The position numbers were made by a program, and so were the translations under genes. This document shows positions 36,488-45,794 of a stretch of DNA of 46,977 bases, in pieces (positions within the stretch are counted from its first letter, which is position 1; each line of letters opens with the position of its first letter). Under the pieces are notes generated by a model that saw nothing but the letters and a program-made list of their open reading frames with translations, had not been told where the DNA came from and made no database searches. This DNA is from Tritrichomonas foetus (taxonomy: Eukaryota; Parabasalia; Tritrichomonadida; Tritrichomonadidae), in assembly GCA_001839685.1 (NCBI GenBank), contig MLAK01000866.1:1-46977 (forward strand), written 5' to 3'.

Positions 36488-37810
36488 TTAAAAATACTCT
36501 AAAAACTCATCTTCAAAATTATAATCTGTATCATCCGTATCATCTGTGCTAGAAATCTTATTTTCACATTTACTTATCATGGGGAAACCAGGAATGTTCC
36601 ATGCTGATTTATATGCATGACTGCTTACTTTATTAAGTATTTCTTTGAATGTTCGTGCAGCTAAAGCTTTATTCCAAACTGAATTCCCTTCAATTGCTTT
36701 TCTCCGTGAAATATCCCACGCTTTTTTCATTTTAGCCTTAATAATTCCAAAGATCTTTCTATCTAATGGCTGAAAGGAACCAGTACCATTGGCGGGGACA
36801 AAAATGAGATCTATTTGCAAACTCTGTGCAAGTTCTCTGACAATTGCATCTTTATGCGTGCTGTATACATCTAAGACTAAACAGCAAGGCTCATTATTAA
36901 CTTGTTCTGATAACCATTTAATGTATTGACACATCACTTCACTGGTTGCCCAACCTGTTTCACTTTTCATTATTTTGATATCATTTTCATAATTCCAGGC
37001 TTCTCCGAATTGCATTTCGGAGTTTTCTTGATTACCTTTCGTGAGAAATATTGGTTCAAGTATAGTTCCCCCAAAGCTAATTGTTGTTAAACATGTAAAA
37101 CCACTTTTTTCATCTTCATTAATAAAAGATGGAACGTTTTCAGCTCCTTTCCTGCCAATTACTTTGGAAGGTGGGCAACACACATGGACAAAAGTTTCAT
37201 CCATATTGAAGATTCTTTCAGGATGATAATCTTGAGCTGCATGTGTTAATTTTTCTATAAAGATGTCAATAAACTTTGGATCCACTTCTCCCTTTTTACT
37301 GGGTTTTGATGATCTCACCGATAGGCCGTATTTGTCAAGGAATCTGTAAGCCCAAGAATTTGTGGCCGAGAAACGATCTCTACCAACTTGTTCCATGGAT
37401 AATTGTTGATACAAATGAATTGCTGTGTCTTGAAGTTCGTTCAAGGTGAATGGAGTTCCGTTATTAAGTTTATCAGATACTAAATTGAATAGTTGATCTT
37501 CTGTTTCATTTGGGAGCGTTGTTACCCCTAGTGCTTCATATGGAGTGTAGTTAGGGTCTTTTTTAAATTTTTGTCGCCATTTTTTAAGCGTTTGATATTT
37601 TATATTCGTATCATGTGAAACTTGTTTAAGCGCCCCATATGGTAATTCCTTCATTTTCAAGTATTCCCATATGGGAGCTACTTCATTGATGGAATCATTC
37701 ATCCACACATGATGGTTTTTGACCAGTTTCGGAAACTTGGGCACTTTTCGAATATTCGTCAACGGAAGTAGTATTTGTTTTCTTTTGGAATACTTTCTTT
37801 TCTTCCCCAT
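36488..37810 (-). CDS. Pogo/Tigger-type (CENP-B/jerky-like) DDE transposase
   Basis: A 440-residue transposase of the DDE_1 superfamily. The N-terminus is basic, with a first helix-turn-helix (about 42-85, GALKQVSHDTNIKYQTLKKW) and a second CENP-B-type HTH (about 115-170, ending FSATNSWAYRFLDKYGLSVR). The catalytic core has D204 in FNMDETFVHV, D314 in LVLDVYSTH and D350 in SFQPLDRKIFGIIK, a D-D-D triad with 35 residues between the last two, and the PANGTGSFQPLD segment typical of pogo. The C-terminus is acidic. No stops or frameshifts, so it may be active. It sits 202 bases from the right terminal repeat and is transcribed inward from it. Confidence 0.92.
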   Translation of the reverse strand: MGKKRKYSKRKQILLPLTNIRKVPKFPKLVKNHHVWMNDSINEVAPIWEYLKMKELPYGALKQVSHDTNIKYQTLKKWRQKFKKDPNYTPYEALGVTTLPNETEDQLFNLVSDKLNNGTPFTLNELQDTAIHLYQQLSMEQVGRDRFSATNSWAYRFLDKYGLSVRSSKPSKKGEVDPKFIDIFIEKLTHAAQDYHPERIFNMDETFVHVCCPPSKVIGRKGAENVPSFINEDEKSGFTCLTTISFGGTILEPIFLTKGNQENSEMQFGEAWNYENDIKIMKSETGWATSEVMCQYIKWLSEQVNNEPCCLVLDVYSTHKDAIVRELAQSLQIDLIFVPANGTGSFQPLDRKIFGIIKAKMKKAWDISRRKAIEGNSVWNKALAARTFKEILNKVSSHAYKSAWNIPGFPMISKCENKISSTDDTDDTDYNFEDEFLEYF

Positions 37811-37934
37811 TAAGTCTGAAATTAGAAATTAAATATACATATGTGAGAATATAAAAAGTGAAATGATCCATTCTAACCGTACATTAATTTAATCAAAAAG
37901 TTATTTTAATATTGAAAAAAACTATCAATAAAAN

Positions 37935-37950
37935 TCTGACAATTGTCAGA
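37935..37950. repeat. 16-bp perfect palindrome in transposase leader
   Basis: TCTGACAATTGTCAGA reads identically on both strands and lies between the right terminal repeat and the transposase start. A dimeric protein site, perhaps for the transposase or a repressor, is possible. Confidence 0.55.
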
Positions 37951-37985
37951 TTTTCGTCGAATTATAACCATATCTTGTAAAACAG

Positions 37986-38012
37986 AAAGGGGAAAAGTTT
38001 GCGATTTTGGGG
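37986..38012 (-). repeat. Right terminal inverted repeat
   Basis: Inverted partner of 34103-34129, ending GATTTTGGGG and followed by TA at 38013-38014. Confidence 0.9.
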
Positions 38013-39030
38013 TATTTCTGAAAATAATCAAGTGCAGTTAAAACGAAAGGTCTCTTGAACTCCAAATAAAGTGTAAGTAAGGCATTTTGACAAAATATGT
38101 ATTCAAAGAATGTTATTTTTCCAAATTTATTTTTGACAAGATCATTTCATGCTGTAATTTTTTATTTTGCCTATCTATGAAGAAACATATAAAAATTGCT
38201 CAAAGTATCATCTCATTTTCAAACTATCGAAACTTTTTCCTTGGAAAAAAGCCCACAGATGATTTTGGTGATATGAGGATTTATTCAATTATTTGATAAA
38301 TCATTGAAATATCGATCGGATAATATCATTACATTGAAACCTTTTCAAAATTATATCTTTAATTTAAAACAACACAATGAATTCAAATCACTCAATTTGT
38401 TGAATGCAAAGCAAAATAAACGGGCGTCTACCAACATTTTGGTTGATCTCATTTCCCATCTAAATTGCTCTTAATTCACACTATTAAATGAGTTTCACCG
38501 ATTTGAGGTGAATTCTCTTTTGATAATATTTTGTTCTGGATTTATCTAAAATTTATATAGAAATACTCCTATAAATCACTTCATTTCAATTGTTTATATC
38601 TAATATTCAATTTAAAGTTGAGTATAAGTGAAAATTTTAAAATAACTATTTTTCTGTTATTGTATGGTCATCAAATCTTTCAAATTTTGAATATATAATA
38701 TCCTCTTGGTGGTCATATAACTTTTTCTGAATGTAGTTCTCTCAAAATTAGGATTCCTAATTCTGAGTAATGCATTTAAAAAGTTTAATAGTATTTTTTT
38801 TGTATGGTGATTTTGTATTGAAGACTTTTTTCATTGAAAATAGAAGTGAAGTGGATTGATAAACATTGAAAATACTTGAGAAACTGATTTAAAAAATTTA
38901 GTTTTCTCTGTCAATTATTCGAATTATTTATTCAATAATCAACGAATTAATAGAAAATTGGCTATAATTACAGAAATTATTGAATGAAACCGTCACCCGT
39001 TCGGAAAGTGAAAATCCAACATTTTTTTTA
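38013..39030. other. Intergenic region before flavoenzyme gene
   Basis: About 1 kb of AT-rich DNA. A 69-codon open frame at 38087-38296 has no recognisable features. The last bases before the ATG (CAACATTTTTTTTA) lack a strong initiator match; a TCACC lies at 38993-38997. Confidence 0.5.
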
Positions 39031-41817
39031 ATGAGCGGCACAGAACGCTTTCTCAGCTCTTACACCTTACCAAATGGTACCGAATTGAAAAACCGAATCA
39101 TGATGGCTCCAATGACAACATGCACAGGATATTTTGATGGAACTGTAAACGAAGAACTTGTCGAATATTATCGTGCTCGTGCAGGTAGCATTGGTGCTAT
39201 CATTGTCGAATGCTGCTTTGTTGACCCACTTGGTGCAGCCTTCCCAGGTGCCTTAGGTATTGATTCAGACGATAGAATCTTTGGTCTTTCAAAAATCGCC
39301 CAAGCCATCAAATCCAAGGGAACGAAGGCCATCCTCCAGATCTACCACGGTGGTCGTATGGTTGATCCAAAGCTCATCGGTGGACGCCAGCCGGTTGCTC
39401 CAAGCGCCATTGCAGCCCCACGCCCAGGAATGCCAACCCCAGCTGCCTTAACAAAGGAAGAAGTCGAACAAATGGTCGTTAAGTTCGGTGACGGAGTCCG
39501 TCGTGCCATCCAAGCCGGCTTCGATGGCGTTGAAATCCATGGCGCCAACACATATCTCATCCAGCAATTCTACTCAGAAAACTCCAACCAGCGCGATGAT
39601 GAATGGGGAGGCAGCCGCGAAAAGCGCGCCAGATTCCCAGTCGAAGTCGTCGAAATCACCGAGAAGATGGTCAAGCAATATGCTGACGACTCCTTCATCG
39701 TCGGCTATCGTTTCTCGCCAGAAGAACTTGAAGTTCCGGGCATCCGCTGGGATGACACAATGTATCTTCTTGAGCTTCTCGCCCAGAAGGATATCATCGA
39801 TTATTTCCACATCTCGCTTGGCTTCTCATTGCGCCCATCCATCTGTGATCGCTCAGATCCAACCGCCCTTGTTGACAAATACGTCAAACAGCGCTCAGCC
39901 AAGCTTGCGCAAATCCCACTTGTCGGAGTCGGCTGCATCGTGAATGCCACTGACGCCATCAAGGCCCTTGACCATGGCTATGACCTTCTTGCCGTTGGCC
40001 GTGGCTGCATTGCCTACCCAGACTGGTGCGACAGAATCGCCGCTGGCGAGTCCCTCGAGCTTTTCATCGACAGCACCAAGCGCGAGGAGCTCTTCATCCC
40101 AGAACCGCTCTGGCAATTCCCACTTGTTGGCGCAATGATTGTCGACAAGAGCGTCCAAGACACAAAATTCAAGCCGGGCGTCTACACAGAAACCGTCAAG
40201 GACGACGAAAAAATTCTTGTCATTGATGTCACACTCGAGCAAGACAAGATCGCCGACATCGTCCTTAAGGATGGACCGGAATTAGACGTCCAATTCCAAA
40301 CAACCTTCGACGAAATCAAGAAGAACATCCTCGAAGCAAACACACCACACGTTGATGCAATCTCTGGTGCTACAAACCAATCAGAAGCTGTTAAGAAGGC
40401 CGTTTCAAAGGCCATGGGTGATTCAAGCAGAGCCCTTGCTATCGAAGAAGGTGGCGTTCCAGCCATCCCAGACGATTATGATGTTATCGTCATCGGAACA
40501 GGTGGTGCTGGTCTCTCAGCAGCCATTCAAGCCCACGACGATGGCGCCAAGGTCCTCATCATCGAAAAGATGCCAACAATCGGTGGTAACACAATCAAGT
40601 CATCTGTCGGTATGAACGCCGCTGAAACTCGTTACCAACGCGTCAAGGGAATCAAGGATAGCAAAGAACTCTTTTATGAAGAAACAATGGTTGGTGGAAA
40701 GAACAAGAACAATCCGGCCCTTCTTCGTCGTTTCGTCGAACGCGCTCCACAAGCCGTCGAATGGCTCGCCGATCGCGGTATCATGCTTAACGGTCTTACA
40801 TTTACTGGTGGTATGAGTGTCGAACGTGCCCACAGACCAAGAGATAGCTCAGCTGTCGGTGGTTACCTCATCAGCGGTCTTGTACGTAACATCAACAAGA
40901 GAAACATCGATCTCATGCTCGATACTGATGTAACAGAAATTATCTTTGAAAACGGAACAGTTACAGGCGTCAAGGCAGTCACAGAAGATAAGGAAACAAT
41001 TACAATCAAATGCAAGGCACTCGTTGTTGCAACTGGTGGTTTCAGCGCCAACAGTGAAATGGTTGTCAAATACCGCCCAGATCTTGCTGGATTCGTGACA
41101 ACAAACCACAAGGGTGCTACAGGACACGGTATCCTCCTTCTTGAAGCAATTGGTGCTGGAACAGTCGACATGGCTGAAATCCAAATCCACCCAACAGTCG
41201 AACAAACAACATCCTTCCTCATTTCTGAATCCGTCAGAGGTGGTGGTGCCATCCTCGTCAACCAAAAGGGTGCTCGTTTCTTCAATGAAATGGAAACCCG
41301 TGATAAGGTTTCTGCTGCAATCATCGCCCTTCCAGAGAAATACTCATATGTCGTCTTCGACCAACAAATTAGACTCGCCAACAGGGCAACAGAGGAATAC
41401 ATCAACAAAGGACTCGCTACATCAGCAGAAACAACAAAGGAACTCGCAGAGAAACTTGGATTCGATTTCGAAACATTTAACAACACACTCACACGCTACA
41501 ATTCATTCGTTGAAAAGCAAAATGATGAAGATTTCGGCCGTAAGACAGCTTTGAGATCACAACTCACACAAGGACCATTCCACGCCATCAAGATTGCTCC
41601 AGGTGTCCACCACACAATGGGAGGTGTTACAATCAACACAAACACTGAAGTTCTCGACAAGAACCAGAAAGTTATCCCAGGTGCATATGCAGCTGGTGAA
41701 GTTTGCGGTGGTATCCATGGTGGAAACCGTATCGGAGGTAACGCTGTTGCAGATATCATCATCTTCGGAACACTCGCCGGACACGAAGCCACTCTCTACG
41801 CTAAGGCACACGCATGA
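39031..41817 (+). CDS. Three-domain NADH:fumarate-reductase-like flavoenzyme (OYE + FMN_bind + FAD_binding_2)
   Basis: A 928-residue soluble flavoprotein. The ATG at 39031 is chosen because upstream in-frame codons begin at TTG and the OYE fold starts soon after MSGTERF. Residues about 5-365: an old-yellow-enzyme TIM barrel with HGAN (170-173) and QRDDEWGGSREKRARFP. About 378-462: an FMN_bind domain with DAISGAT (442-448), the target for ApbE-type covalent FMN on Thr448. About 484-920: a fumarate-reductase-type FAD domain with GTGGAG (489-494), QIHPT (H720), SESVRG (E733, R736), METRDK (R757), VHHTMGG (H860/861) and GGNRIGG (R900). These match the substrate-binding and proton-transfer residues of flavocytochrome c fumarate reductase. 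The layout matches bacterial soluble NADH:fumarate and acrylate reductases. GC is far above the neighbours. Confidence 0.9.
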   Translation: MSGTERFLSSYTLPNGTELKNRIMMAPMTTCTGYFDGTVNEELVEYYRARAGSIGAIIVECCFVDPLGAAFPGALGIDSDDRIFGLSKIAQAIKSKGTKAILQIYHGGRMVDPKLIGGRQPVAPSAIAAPRPGMPTPAALTKEEVEQMVVKFGDGVRRAIQAGFDGVEIHGANTYLIQQFYSENSNQRDDEWGGSREKRARFPVEVVEITEKMVKQYADDSFIVGYRFSPEELEVPGIRWDDTMYLLELLAQKDIIDYFHISLGFSLRPSICDRSDPTALVDKYVKQRSAKLAQIPLVGVGCIVNATDAIKALDHGYDLLAVGRGCIAYPDWCDRIAAGESLELFIDSTKREELFIPEPLWQFPLVGAMIVDKSVQDTKFKPGVYTETVKDDEKILVIDVTLEQDKIADIVLKDGPELDVQFQTTFDEIKKNILEANTPHVDAISGATNQSEAVKKAVSKAMGDSSRALAIEEGGVPAIPDDYDVIVIGTGGAGLSAAIQAHDDGAKVLIIEKMPTIGGNTIKSSVGMNAAETRYQRVKGIKDSKELFYEETMVGGKNKNNPALLRRFVERAPQAVEWLADRGIMLNGLTFTGGMSVERAHRPRDSSAVGGYLISGLVRNINKRNIDLMLDTDVTEIIFENGTVTGVKAVTEDKETITIKCKALVVATGGFSANSEMVVKYRPDLAGFVTTNHKGATGHGILLLEAIGAGTVDMAEIQIHPTVEQTTSFLISESVRGGGAILVNQKGARFFNEMETRDKVSAAIIALPEKYSYVVFDQQIRLANRATEEYINKGLATSAETTKELAEKLGFDFETFNNTLTRYNSFVEKQNDEDFGRKTALRSQLTQGPFHAIKIAPGVHHTMGGVTINTNTEVLDKNQKVIPGAYAAGEVCGGIHGGNRIGGNAVADIIIFGTLAGHEATLYAKAHA

Positions 41818-42258
41818 TTACATAAAATTTATTTTTTCTAATATTTTGCACCTTGTTTTTTTTTCTTTCTTCATGAACTTTTATTGATTTTTTCCTCTTT
41901 TGAATTTTTATATTGAAGAAAGATCACATCCATTGTGTTAATCATTGATGACAATTTCTAAATACTAGATGAACTACAGCAACTCTACTCTTAGTCATGT
42001 TGTTTAAAAAATAATTAGTATCCTAAAAAAAATTGAACTTTTTTGACGATTTTTCTATTTACTGGTAATATAATTGATCATGAGTGATTTGTATTAATAT
42101 GTTCAAATCTGCATGGAAATACGAAATTTTCTCACTGATTATGAAATAAAAAGATTTTACCTGTGGAGGTTTCAAATTCATTAATGTAATGTATCGAAAA
42201 GTCGAATAACTTTATGTTTCTGATTTTCGGAATGTTATATCTTCTATAGAAAGATGAA
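41818..42258. other. Convergent intergenic spacer
   Basis: 441 bases of AT-rich DNA between genes that end toward each other. The T-rich run at 41850-41870 may belong to the flavoenzyme 3' end. No gene seen. Confidence 0.5.
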
Positions 42259-44277
42259 TTAGACTACTTTGTATTTCGTTGTTGGAGCTGTCTTCAGTGA
42301 ATCACTCTCACGTGCCATTCTTTGTAACTGGCTTATTGCAGACTCAACAGCGAGCACAGAATTTCCTTCAATAAAGAAGTAAAGTTTCTTCTCGCCTGTT
42401 GGTGGCTTTGCTCCAGGGGGGCAATAAATGCCACGTTGAATAATTGTTGTTCCACTTATATCGGTTACAGTATCAATTGTTTCTTTCTTTGTAAGAATCA
42501 GTCTTACATGCGCAGAATAGTCATTAATTACAAACTCAGTTATAAATGTACCATCTTTTGTTGTTTTGATTGTACTCATATCATTTACAGCTGCAACAGT
42601 TGTCCCATCTTCGTCTTCATCATCATCACTTTCATCATCGTCACCTTTATTTTCATCTTTTTTTGCTTCAGTAGCAGCGACTTGTTTTCGTTCTTCTTGG
42701 ATTTTATTTGATTCATTTTTATCAAACCTGAATCCATGTCCCAAGAATCCACTTAATTTTCTTTTCGGCTGTGCTGCTTTACAGATTTCTTCAAGTTCAG
42801 GAGGAATTTTCGCTTTACTCTTTTTTAAAGCCATATAAACCTCAAACGCGTTTGTTTTTTCATGCGGTTCCACAAATGTATACGCCCATCCCTTATTTCC
42901 AGCACGTCCAGTCCTTCCCAATCTATGAACATAGTCTGCAGTATGGTCTGGAGCATCATAGTTAATTACTAAAGAAATTGCCATAATATCTATTCCACGA
43001 CTACCAACAGAAGTCAAAACAAGAACTAAATAATCGCCATTTCTAAAATCATGAAGAATTGAAGCACGATCATTTTGATCCATTCCAGCGTGAAGCATTG
43101 CAACTTTATAACCCCGCTTAACTAATTGTCCAAACAATTCTTCAGCTTTCTCCTGTGTGTTTGTGAAAACTAAAGATTGTCCAACATCTTGAAACTGTCC
43201 AAGAAGCTGAAGAAGTCGATTAAACTTATTTTCTGGTTTGATGACTTCAACAGTTTGATCAATGTTTGGACTGACAGTATTTCGAATTCCCACAACAATT
43301 TCAACTGGATTAGAAAGGAGCTTTCTAGCTGCACGCTCAACAATATGTGGGAAAGTTGCAGAAAACATAACTGTTTGACGGTCTTTTCGAAGGGCGTTCG
43401 CAATTTTCATAACTTGTGGTTCAAAACCAAGATCAAACATTCTGTCAGCTTCATCAATGCAAAGAAAGCCAACGCGCCCGAGATTGAAGTTTTTATTAGT
43501 CGTCATCAAATCAATAAATCGTCCGGGTGTTCCAACAATTACATGGACACCAGTTTTTAATGTTTTCAATTGATGCTCAACATCATTACCACCTACTAAA
43601 CATGTTGATCTCATATCCAGTAATTTTAGAAAACGAGATGTTTCAATATGAGTTTGAATGGCCAACTCTCGTGTTGGTGATAAAAAAACACAAATTGCTT
43701 CATTTAGATGGAGTGCTGGCTGGGCGAGAATATGAAGGATTGCCGGCAAAACAAAAGCGAGAGTTTTTCCGCTTCCTGTGATGGCGCATCCGATGACGTC
43801 TCTTCCCGACAGAATGCATGGAATTGACTGGCACTGAATAGCTGTGGGTTTCTTAAAATTAAGGTAATTAATCAAATTCATAACCTGGCTGGGCAATCCG
43901 CATTGGCCCCAATTTTCAATCGGACAGCAGACGTTTATTCCGTGGACAGAAATGTTTCCTAGCTTTTCTCGTAATTCGTCGACTTCTTCTGGAGATAATT
44001 TTTCAAGTTCTTGAGATTGAATATAAATATTTTTTTTTAAAGGTAAATTTGAATAATTACTATTGTTTAGGCGATTTTCAAGCGTATTTTCATCGTATCG
44101 TTTCGGCTGTGGAAGAGCTGGCGTGAAATACGGTTCAGCAGTGTCGTCGATTTCGTCTTCATCTGATGTTTCGTTAATTACTTGGATTGATGACTTTTCT
44201 ATGGGTTTTTCTGATATCTCTTGGAAAAATGAGTCGAGCGCGTCGATATCGTCATCAGGGTTGTTGGACTGACTCAT
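42259..44277 (-). CDS. PRP5: PRP5/DDX46-type DEAD-box splicing helicase
   Basis: A 672-residue DEAD-box ATPase. Motifs: GSGKT (168-172), PTREL (201-205), TPGR (250-253), DEAD (275-278), SAT (306-308) and HRLGRTGR (451-458). Features specific to PRP5/DDX46 rather than other DEAD proteins are the FLGHGFRFD segment after the helicase core (DDX46: FSGKGFKFD) and the KH-like C-terminal domain with RGIYCPPGAKPPTGEKKLYFFIE and a KYKVV end (DDX46: RGTYFPPGKEPKEGERKIYLAIE, RYKVL). The N-terminal DIDALDSFFQEI may correspond to the DPLDAFMEEV segment linked to SF3B1 binding. PRP5 remodels U2 snRNP and proofreads branch-site pairing. It is shorter than human DDX46 (about 1030) because the RS-rich N-terminus is missing. 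Confidence 0.93.
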   Translation of the reverse strand: MSQSNNPDDDIDALDSFFQEISEKPIEKSSIQVINETSDEDEIDDTAEPYFTPALPQPKRYDENTLENRLNNSNYSNLPLKKNIYIQSQELEKLSPEEVDELREKLGNISVHGINVCCPIENWGQCGLPSQVMNLINYLNFKKPTAIQCQSIPCILSGRDVIGCAITGSGKTLAFVLPAILHILAQPALHLNEAICVFLSPTRELAIQTHIETSRFLKLLDMRSTCLVGGNDVEHQLKTLKTGVHVIVGTPGRFIDLMTTNKNFNLGRVGFLCIDEADRMFDLGFEPQVMKIANALRKDRQTVMFSATFPHIVERAARKLLSNPVEIVVGIRNTVSPNIDQTVEVIKPENKFNRLLQLLGQFQDVGQSLVFTNTQEKAEELFGQLVKRGYKVAMLHAGMDQNDRASILHDFRNGDYLVLVLTSVGSRGIDIMAISLVINYDAPDHTADYVHRLGRTGRAGNKGWAYTFVEPHEKTNAFEVYMALKKSKAKIPPELEEICKAAQPKRKLSGFLGHGFRFDKNESNKIQEERKQVAATEAKKDENKGDDDESDDDEDEDGTTVAAVNDMSTIKTTKDGTFITEFVINDYSAHVRLILTKKETIDTVTDISGTTIIQRGIYCPPGAKPPTGEKKLYFFIEGNSVLAVESAISQLQRMARESDSLKTAPTTKYKVV

Positions 44278-44702
44278 TTCGATGTAAATGTTTGCAGAAC
44301 TTTTTCAATATTAAAGATTTTTGTTTGAAAGAAAGCATATTTTGTTTTGTAAATTGGTCTGAGTGGATAAGGTTCAAATTCAAAAAGTTTCATCTATTTT
44401 TTCTTGATTTTCTCATGTGAGGCCAAATCACATTTTTTTTAGGGCTTAATTGATGTACCATCAATATAAAAAAATATCAAATGTCTAAACCGACGAAAAA
44501 CAATCACTTTAATGACTCCAATCAATTGTGATGTTCAAAATTTCCTGACTTTATTAAAATTAAATTAAAAAAAGTTCACAATTAGTATATACATGAAATA
44601 CTAAACTCCAAGTATGATTTGATATATTAATCAGATCTTTCTCTTCATTTTGTATAATGGTGTACGTTTATTATTTCTGATTAATTGTAAAATTTCCCCA
44701 AA
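44278..44702. other. Divergent intergenic region
   Basis: 425 bases between the PRP5 start (-) and the membrane protein start (+); both promoters should be here. No strong initiator match next to either ATG. Confidence 0.5.
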
Positions 44703-45317
44703 ATGCAAGATCGTGAACGACTTATCCATCCTCTTAATCCAAATCATTATCGCAGAGACCCTCTAAAAATATCATTAGCGATGGGATACATTATCATCAT
44801 CGCAGGATATCTCGCATTATTTCTCCACGCTATTTTTGCCGGTTTTTCCTTATTTTTCGTTATTTGTAATTATGCAATGCTCGACAAATACAGTTTTATG
44901 AGCTACTATGCTGCAATTGCGCCAAATATTGCTATATTATTTGTCTATGTTAGTGTTATTTGTTGTATTATTATATTCACTTACGCAGTTTTCGGGTGGA
45001 TTTTAATCAAAGAAAAAATAGGCAATATTATTCTCTCAATTTGTGCTGTTATAAGTATCGTCACTCTAATTTTATCGTTTACGATGATTAAAATGAGTCA
45101 AACGTTTTGGGCGATGACGAATAGAAAACCCGGGTGGTTTTCAGATCCAAATTTCGATGTAGACAATTCATGGAGATCAGCCGCATTTACGCCGTATATG
45201 ATAAAAGATGTTGCTCGAACAATTTTATTTATAATTCAAGCGCTTTTATATATAATCGGCCATCAGATATCGACCAGGAAACTCATAAAAGCATTTGATT
45301 TCGCTAACGGGCGATGA
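44703..45317 (+). CDS. Four-helix integral membrane protein, unknown function
   Basis: A 204-residue protein with a basic cytosolic N-terminus (RERLIHPLNPNHYRRDPLK) and four predicted membrane spans at about 24-54, 70-101, 106-129 and 169-188. A polar loop of 40 residues (about 130-168) containing NRKPGWFSDPNFDVDNSW separates the last two. No family is recognised. The layout could suit a tetraspan trafficking or adhesion protein, but cysteine motifs of tetraspanins are absent. Confidence 0.7.
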   Translation: MQDRERLIHPLNPNHYRRDPLKISLAMGYIIIIAGYLALFLHAIFAGFSLFFVICNYAMLDKYSFMSYYAAIAPNIAILFVYVSVICCIIIFTYAVFGWILIKEKIGNIILSICAVISIVTLILSFTMIKMSQTFWAMTNRKPGWFSDPNFDVDNSWRSAAFTPYMIKDVARTILFIIQALLYIIGHQISTRKLIKAFDFANGR

Positions 45318-45794
45318 AGGAAGTGGCACTCAAGGTGATGTCTTTATAGTGTGTATAGATAATATTAATGATGTATGTTTTGTAATTAAAAAAATCAATC
45401 TTTTTTATTTTCATTTCATTTATAATTAATTATCAAATATCGCCAAAACGGTGGACACAGTTTCATCAATGTTAAAAATCACAAGACACCTAAAGATTTA
45501 ATGACCAAAGAATCACACAAAAATTTAGCTTTTTAAACCTCCAGGAAATCACCTTGGATTTGGCCTACACTTTTCTATAATAAAATGATATAAGATTAAG
45601 GTAACTTTACTAAAAACTACGGATTAAGAATGGAATGGTCTTGGACTAACTCCGAGCTATAACCATGTTTCCTTATATTGATGCTCCTGTTTCGAAAAAA
45701 TAAATGATGAATTCACGAATGATAAATTTAGCTTTTAAGTAACGTGTTTTTGACCTCTAACGTTTTTTATTTCGCCTTATATTTTTTAGAGTTA
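45318..45794. other. Intergenic region of higher complexity
   Basis: 477 bases. A near-repeat of AAATTTAGCTTTT occurs near 45521 and 45725. The stretch 45540-45670 is less AT-biased than other spacers and holds a small hairpin, CTTGG-ACTAACT-CCGAG, inside TGGT...ACCA near 45638-45664. The 7-base loop superficially recalls an anticodon arm, but no full tRNA fold or B-box is present. Confidence 0.45.

Larger units (their letters stand above)
34103..38012 (-). mobile_element. Pogo/Tigger-like DNA transposon, 3.9 kb
   Basis: Bounded by 27-bp terminal inverted repeats beginning CCCCAAAATCG (34103-34129 and 37986-38012, 25 of 27 positions matching) and flanked on both sides by TA (34101-34102 and 38013-38014), the target duplication of the Tc1/mariner/pogo superfamily. 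One long ORF (36488-37810, minus strand) encodes a DDD transposase. The left 2.4 kb lacks an intact gene but holds broken coding fragments. Near-identical ends and an unbroken transposase suggest recent activity. Ns at 34153, 36055 and 37934 fall inside it, as expected when multiple copies are co-assembled. Confidence 0.88.

Noticed and set aside
38087..38296. 69-codon plus-strand open frame after the transposon
   Set aside because: Phe/Ile/Lys-rich sequence typical of chance frames in this DNA; nothing recognisable.
38980..39030. Upstream extension of the flavoenzyme frame beginning at TTG
   Set aside because: There is no in-frame ATG in this stretch and the first ATG at 39031 leads straight into the OYE fold. 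An out-of-frame ATG at 38984 is probably upstream of the mRNA start.
39342..41811. Many long alternative frames across the flavoenzyme gene
   Set aside because: High GC reduces stops in all frames; only the 928-residue frame has recognisable domains.
45638..45664. Possible tRNA anticodon arm (CTTGG-ACTAACT-CCGAG)
   Set aside because: The loop lacks the T before the anticodon, there is no matching acceptor stem or T-arm, and no B-box was found.
45744..45794. Upstream extension of the coiled-coil gene beginning at GTG
   Set aside because: A non-ATG start and a hydrophobic stretch unlike the rest of the protein; the ATG at 45795 is the sensible start.
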